A stretch of 9,108 bases of DNA, from NCBI GenBank assembly GCA_027297025.1, contig JAPUIM010000075.1, positions 1 to 9,108 on the forward strand, read 5' to 3'. Positions 5,470 to 9,108 of this stretch are shown here, piece after piece. Numbering within the stretch: position 1 is the first letter of the stretch; every line of letters starts with the position of its first letter. Position numbers and translations under genes: made by a program. The DNA is from Bacteroidota bacterium (lineage in GTDB: Bacteria; Bacteroidota; Bacteroidia; Cytophagales; Cyclobacteriaceae). The notes under the pieces are model-generated. The model ran no database searches. It was not told the origin of the DNA and saw only the letters and a program-made list of their open reading frames with translations.

Positions 5470-7173
5470 TTACTTTAAATTTCCTTTCTTCAATTGATCT
5501 ACTGCATAATTGGCTGCCCTGGCAGTTAATGCCATGTAGGTTAATGATGGATTTTGATTAGCAGCAGAAGTCATGGCCGCCCCATCGGTCACAAACACAT
5601 TGGGTGCCTCATGCACCTGGTTGAATTTGTTCAGTACAGAGGTTTTGGGATCCTTGCCCATACGGGCGGTGCCCAACTCATGAATACCCAGCCCCATTTG
5701 AAATCCCAGGTCGCCAGTAAGAACATTTTTTAGTCCGGCGGCTTCCAACATTTCACCGGCGGAATTTGCCATGTCCTTGCGCATCGCCTTTTCATTTTCC
5801 TTGATCTCACAATCTATGCTGAGAGTAGGCAATCCGAACACATCACGAACTTCCTCATTCAGGCTTATTTTGTTTTCGTGATAGGGTAGCACTTCTCCAA
5901 ATCCACTTAATCCCATCTTCCAAATCCCGGGAGTTACCAGCTTTTTTTTCAGATCCAATCCAATGCTCATTTCTTTCACCGCATCCCACCAGTTTCCACG
6001 GCTGGCTCCTCCTTGGTAACCAAAACCCCGGATATAATCTTTGCGTTGATCCTTGATGTTACGAAAGCGGGGAACATAAACCCCATTAGGCCGCCTGCCC
6101 GAATAGTACTGGTCTTGAAAACCATCATATTCCCCTTCAGCTCCCACTCCCAGATGATGATCCATCAGGTTATGGCCCAACTCCCCGCTTCTATTCCCCA
6201 GACCATTGGGGAACCGGTTGGACTTGGAGTTTAACAGAATAAAGGTACTTCCCAAAGTGGAGGCGTTGAGGAAAATTACGGGAGCATAAAATTCTACGGT
6301 TTCTCTGGTTTCCGCATCCAATACGCGGACCCCGGTGGCTTTATTTTTATTCTCGTCGAATATCACTTCGGTGACTATTGAGAATGGCCTGATGGTCATG
6401 TTCCCGGTTTGTTCGGCAGCGGGAAGGGTGGAGGAAAGACTGCTGAAATAGGCCCCAAATGGGCATCCTCGAATGCAGCGGTCGCGGTACTGGCATTGAC
6501 CCCGGCCGTGGTGAGGTTGGGTTAGATTGGCTGTCCGGCCACTGGTCAGGATGCGATCGGAAAAATTTTCCGCTATTTTTTGTTTCACATGTTTTTCCAA
6601 ACAATTCAATTCCATTGGGGGCTGGTATTTACCATCAGGTAGTTGGGGCAATCCTTCAGGCTGACCATTCACACCAATAAAGGTTTCCACATAATCATAC
6701 CAGGGTGCCAGGTCTTTGTAACGAATGGGCCAGTCTACCGCAATGCCGTCTTTAGCATTGGCTTCAAAGTCGATATCGCTTAACCGGTAACTGTGGCGGC
6801 CCCAGGTGATAGACCTCCCACCTAAATGGTACCCTCTTACCCAGGCAAATGGCTTGATCTCCGTATAGGGATTTTCCAGATCATTCACCCACCATTGTTT
6901 GTCTGCTTGTCTTGGTGAATATCCAGTCCTTTTTTGAGCATGAAATATTTTTTCCTCTTCTGTGGTCAAACGGTTTCCGTAGGGTAATTCCCATGGATTT
7001 AAATGGGCGGTGGTGTAATCCTCAATATGTTTGACCATCCTTCCCCTTTCCAGTACCAGGGTTTTTAGTCCTTTTTCGGTGAGTTCTTTGGCAGCCCAGC
7101 CACCACTAACTCCTGTTCCTACTACGATGGCGTCATAAGTGGCTTCTTTTTTGACTTTTAGATTAAGGTTCAT
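5470..7173 (-). CDS. GMC-family FAD-dependent oxidoreductase with probable 3Fe-4S cluster, sugar/glycoside dehydrogenase type
   Basis: A 567-residue catalytic subunit. The FAD dinucleotide fold is at 14-43, with GTGVSGG (19-25) and the acidic residue in LVLERG (Glu42). GYHLGGRSITWGR (114-126) is the second flavin region. Cysteines 227, 233 and 237 (QCQYRDRCIRGCPFG) have the C-x5-C-x3-C-P spacing that binds a 3Fe-4S cluster in the Burkholderia FAD glucose dehydrogenase alpha subunit, as I recall it. The C-terminal GMC signature has the likely catalytic His498 (GIHELGTARMG) and Asn541 (NQNPSLT), with NVFVTDGAAM between them. By family it oxidises a sugar, sugar acid or glycoside hydroxyl and passes electrons through the cluster to an acceptor. 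The substrate cannot be fixed from sequence; glucose, gluconate and glycoside C3 oxidation are all plausible. There is no signal peptide, so export probably depends on the small subunit encoded 6 bases downstream. Confidence 0.92.
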   Translation of the reverse strand: MNLNLKVKKEATYDAIVVGTGVSGGWAAKELTEKGLKTLVLERGRMVKHIEDYTTAHLNPWELPYGNRLTTEEEKIFHAQKRTGYSPRQADKQWWVNDLENPYTEIKPFAWVRGYHLGGRSITWGRHSYRLSDIDFEANAKDGIAVDWPIRYKDLAPWYDYVETFIGVNGQPEGLPQLPDGKYQPPMELNCLEKHVKQKIAENFSDRILTSGRTANLTQPHHGRGQCQYRDRCIRGCPFGAYFSSLSSTLPAAEQTGNMTIRPFSIVTEVIFDENKNKATGVRVLDAETRETVEFYAPVIFLNASTLGSTFILLNSKSNRFPNGLGNRSGELGHNLMDHHLGVGAEGEYDGFQDQYYSGRRPNGVYVPRFRNIKDQRKDYIRGFGYQGGASRGNWWDAVKEMSIGLDLKKKLVTPGIWKMGLSGFGEVLPYHENKISLNEEVRDVFGLPTLSIDCEIKENEKAMRKDMANSAGEMLEAAGLKNVLTGDLGFQMGLGIHELGTARMGKDPKTSVLNKFNQVHEAPNVFVTDGAAMTSAANQNPSLTYMALTARAANYAVDQLKKGNLK

Positions 7174-7449
7174 ATGAAATCAAAAGTACCTTTTTAAGTT
7201 TGTGATCTCTTAAGAATGGGGAATGAAATTATAGGTTCATTTTAAAAAAAAAATTTTTAAATATATAAGTTGTCATCTAGAAATTTTATCCACCCATATT
7301 GGTGAAATGCTTTACCATAGGGCAAGATTTAACCCCAGAAGTTTGACCTTAAACAAGAACTCCTAAATAATACATTCAGCTATTTGCTGTCCCGTTGTTT
7401 GGATGGGAGGATTTTTATACTGTGGATGAAATATTTAAATTGATGAAAT
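7174..7449. other. Divergent intergenic region between the dehydrogenase operon and a lipoprotein gene
   Basis: This 276-base spacer must hold promoters in both directions. It contains an A-tract/T-tract block (ten A at 7244-7253 followed by five T) that should be intrinsically curved. A minus-strand TATAATTTC (7225-7233), resembling the element before the sigma gene, lies about 50 bases before the dehydrogenase start. No convincing -33 element, riboswitch or small gene was found; the few short frames are under 20 codons or overlap a real gene. Confidence 0.4.
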
Positions 7450-7451
7450 AT
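7425..7451 (+). repeat. Direct repeat GATGAAATAT at the lipoprotein start
   Basis: GATGAAATAT occurs at 7425-7434 and again at 7442-7451, a 17-base period, with the second copy running into the ATG at 7450. The first copy opens a five-codon frame, MKYLN, ending in TGA at 7441-7443. It may be a small leader frame or a simple duplication; no function is shown. Confidence 0.35.
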
Positions 7452-7986
7452 GCACTTCGAAACCTTCAAGAATATCCGGAAGAAAATCATTTCTTATCTT
7501 CTTCTGCTCATGACAATGGTAGTCATGGGATGTGGAGATAGCGATGAGATCATTTTTGATTTTTTACGTTTTGACTCTCAGGAGGTACGTTATTTTCTAG
7601 AAGGAAGGCCCACCTCCATTGCCCAATTAGAAGAGTTGGATGGCGGGTTGATAAAAGTTACTCTTCCTGGTATTACCCTGGGAAATTTGGGATTTATCAT
7701 CCCAGTTATTGTTGAACGACCCAATGCTTTGGAATACCAAATCATATCTGCTGATACTGTGGTTTACGCTTTCTTCTCATCACTTCAAAATGGTTCTTTA
7801 TATAATAGTCGTGATTTTGGAGGATCTGGTACTATAGTTATTGAATACCTGGGATGTGTTGATAGGAAAGATGGCTCCAGAGAGTGTCCATGGGAGGGCA
7901 ATTTTGATTTCAAGCTTTTCAACAATGAACAGGAGTCGGTTGAATTCAGCGATGGAGAATTTCGGATCACTCAAATCCTACCATAA
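7450..7986 (+). CDS. Uncharacterised lipoprotein, 178 residues
   Basis: The N-terminus is a clear lipoprotein signal: a basic region (NIRKKI), a hydrophobic core (YLLLLMTMVV) and a lipobox VMGC with Cys28, followed by GDSDE. The acidic residues right after the cysteine resemble the surface-export signal reported for some Bacteroidota lipoproteins, but that reading is tentative. The mature part is about 150 residues, apparently beta-rich, with short hydrophobic strands (GFIIPVIVER, GTIVIEYLG) and a Cys pair at 136 and 146 (GCVDRKDGSRECPW) that could form a disulfide. I recognise no family. It is the only plus-strand gene in the window, transcribed away from the dehydrogenase operon and ending at a strong terminator, so it is probably a single-gene unit. 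No obvious Shine-Dalgarno precedes the ATG; the start was chosen because it gives a complete signal peptide. Confidence 0.8.
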   Translation: MHFETFKNIRKKIISYLLLLMTMVVMGCGDSDEIIFDFLRFDSQEVRYFLEGRPTSIAQLEELDGGLIKVTLPGITLGNLGFIIPVIVERPNALEYQIISADTVVYAFFSSLQNGSLYNSRDFGGSGTIVIEYLGCVDRKDGSRECPWEGNFDFKLFNNEQESVEFSDGEFRITQILP

Positions 7987-7987
7987 A

Positions 7988-8014
7988 AAAAAGCCCCATA
8001 TTTAGGGGCTTTTT
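7988..8014. terminator. Strong bidirectional factor-independent terminator
   Basis: AAAAAGCCCC (7988-7997) and GGGGCTTTTT (8005-8014) form a perfect 10-bp stem around a 7-base loop. The T-run on the plus strand and the matching A-run, which reads as T on the minus strand, allow termination from both sides. It begins 2 bases after the lipoprotein stop and lies about 20 bases past the stop of the convergent gene, so it serves both. Confidence 0.92.
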
Positions 8015-8032
8015 AAGATATATTTTCACTAA

Positions 8033-8938
8033 TTAATTCTTCAGATTGTTCCTTTCCAAAAAGGCATCATACATATCACTGAAATCTTGTACATCAGGAG
8101 AAAGTTCAATGGCCTTTTCGAAACTGGTGATGGCATTCACAATAAGATTATTTTCTTCGTAATAGGCAGCCATCATGATATGATTCAACGAAGTTTCGTC
8201 TCCAATTACCTTGTTCAACTGATCCAGATCCTGCTTCACTTTGATAAAAGTATTGGGAGAAAGCCTTTTGATACCATATTCTTCAGATTTGAAATTGGGA
8301 TCCTCCTTGGAAGCCACGCTAAATACAATCAACCTTTCATTTACAAATCTTGGATGGGACAAATCGAGGGTGATCTCGGTATCTTTAGTTTCACCTTGAT
8401 AGATGACTTCATTAAAGATATTTTTTAAAGTGGTCACATAGGTGTGGTTCCCTTCTTTTACTGGTTCCCATTTTACCAGAACTTCTGACCTCAATACTTC
8501 CACAAAAAGAGGCATTTGCACTTTGATGCTATAGACCTCACTGGCCCGGATCACTGCTCCTGTTACCACCAATTTATCCTTTATTTCTGATTTATCTTCC
8601 AACAATTTATTCAAGACAAAGTCAGCATATTTACTGGCCACTGTGGACTTCAGTTTGATATTGGCTGCCAATTCATCAACATTGACCTGGTCTGCGGTTT
8701 TCAATTCTATTGTTTTACCACTGGTATGAACTAATCCCAGATAAGCATTTTGTGGAACTTTCAGTTCATCACCACTCATTAGCCCAGATCCGGTTTTAAT
8801 AGGTCGCCAGGAAGATTCACTTGACGATTTTACTTGGTTAGTACCTTTACTGGCCAATACTTTGAATAGGTAGGTCTGACCAAAACAAGTTGTACTGAGA
8901 AATAAAGCGGCCAGCAATAATGTTTTAAAGGGTTTCAT
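8033..8938 (-). CDS. Secreted protein with FecR-like N-terminal region and C-terminal TPR-like helices
   Basis: A 301-residue exported protein. Residues 1-20 are a Sec signal (KTLLLAALFLSTTCFG); Cys18 is not in a good lipobox, so ordinary cleavage is favoured. Residues about 24-85 have the FecR-like pattern seen in stand-alone periplasmic proteins: KVLASKGTNQVK, a W-x-P-I-K-TG step, MSGDELKVPQNAYLGLVHTSGKTIEL. The middle, about 125-225, is beta-rich (FVEVLRSEVLVKWEPV). Residues about 250-298 are helical and TPR-like (MMAAYYEENNLIVNAITSFEKAIELSP). There is no membrane segment or cytoplasmic tail, so it is not an anti-sigma factor. A scaffold or binding role at the periplasm or cell surface is an inference. 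It faces the lipoprotein gene across a shared terminator, and no partner gene is visible upstream before the window ends. Confidence 0.85.
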   Translation of the reverse strand: MKPFKTLLLAALFLSTTCFGQTYLFKVLASKGTNQVKSSSESSWRPIKTGSGLMSGDELKVPQNAYLGLVHTSGKTIELKTADQVNVDELAANIKLKSTVASKYADFVLNKLLEDKSEIKDKLVVTGAVIRASEVYSIKVQMPLFVEVLRSEVLVKWEPVKEGNHTYVTTLKNIFNEVIYQGETKDTEITLDLSHPRFVNERLIVFSVASKEDPNFKSEEYGIKRLSPNTFIKVKQDLDQLNKVIGDETSLNHIMMAAYYEENNLIVNAITSFEKAIELSPDVQDFSDMYDAFLERNNLKN

Positions 8939-9008
8939 GTTTATAGATTTTGTATTAGAACCAACGACTAAGATTTTTCAAATGTTATCATTTATACCAC
9001 GGCCCAAT

Positions 9009-9016
9009 CAAATGTA
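9009..9016 (-). promoter_or_regulatory. Candidate -7 promoter element for the FecR-like/TPR gene
   Basis: The minus strand reads TACATTTG, an exact TAnnTTTG match to the Bacteroidota -7 consensus, about 70 bases before the ATG at 8938. No TTTG or TTG is found at the usual -33 distance, so support rests on the -7 box alone. The rest of 8939-9108 is AT-rich with no gene visible. Confidence 0.4.
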
Positions 9017-9108
9017 ACCGAAAAATAAAAGAAATAATAAAAATATTGCAATTATTTTTAAAAAAAATTATTTAAACACTATTAATTCAAACTATAATTC
9101 AATAAACG

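Noticed and set aside
6347..6680. Out-of-frame open frames inside the GMC oxidoreductase gene
   Set aside because: They coincide with the Fe-S cysteine region of the real frame and arise from its codon composition.
7301..7380. Short plus-strand frame of about 19 codons in the divergent spacer
   Set aside because: Too short, without a ribosome binding site or recognisable composition to support a gene.
8087..8428. A 113-codon plus-strand frame opposite the FecR-like/TPR gene
   Set aside because: It is antisense to a well-supported secreted protein, lacks a signal or domain and has no promoter-like upstream sequence.

Overview
The window looks like a chromosomal segment from the phylum Bacteroidota, probably a free-living, Cytophagales-like member. 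This is inferred from four things: a TonB-dependent receptor with N-terminal STN and carboxypeptidase-regulatory-like domains before the plug; a FecR protein with a C-terminal DUF4974-type domain; AT-rich intergenic DNA with mostly weak Shine-Dalgarno sequences; and TAnnTTTG-like promoter elements. No RNA genes, CRISPR arrays, insertion sequences or phage genes are visible.

Region 1 (1-4263, minus strand, transcribed right to left) is a compact cell-surface signalling and uptake cluster. An ECF sigma factor with a TTG start is followed after 9 bases by a FecR-type anti-sigma factor, and after another 9 bases by an STN-bearing TonB-dependent receptor. About 140 bases further on, the first 18 codons of another exported protein are cut off by the window edge. 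The expected circuit is: ligand binds the receptor, the STN domain contacts FecR across the periplasm, and the sigma factor is released. The ligand is unknown.

Region 2 (4264-4478) separates that cluster from the next operon. It holds a perfect 17-bp palindrome overlapping a candidate promoter for the sigma gene, and a C/G-rich REP-like hairpin.

Region 3 (4479-7173, minus strand) is a tight three-gene operon. It encodes a GMC-family FAD oxidoreductase with a probable 3Fe-4S cysteine motif, a gluconate-2-dehydrogenase subunit 3 (gamma/hitchhiker) family lipoprotein with a twin-arginine-like signal, and a 127-residue protein of no recognised family. The first two suggest a periplasmic, membrane-anchored sugar or glycoside dehydrogenase. 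The cytochrome c partner often found beside such enzymes is absent.

Region 4 (7174-9108) has an AT-rich divergent spacer, a plus-strand lipoprotein of unknown function, a strong bidirectional terminator, and a convergent minus-strand secreted protein with a FecR-like N-terminal region and a TPR-like C-terminus. The window ends in AT-rich upstream DNA of that last gene.

Nothing here is clearly a new system. The parts most worth a second look are the unrecognised third gene of the dehydrogenase operon together with the missing electron acceptor, and the palindrome and TTG start controlling the sigma factor.
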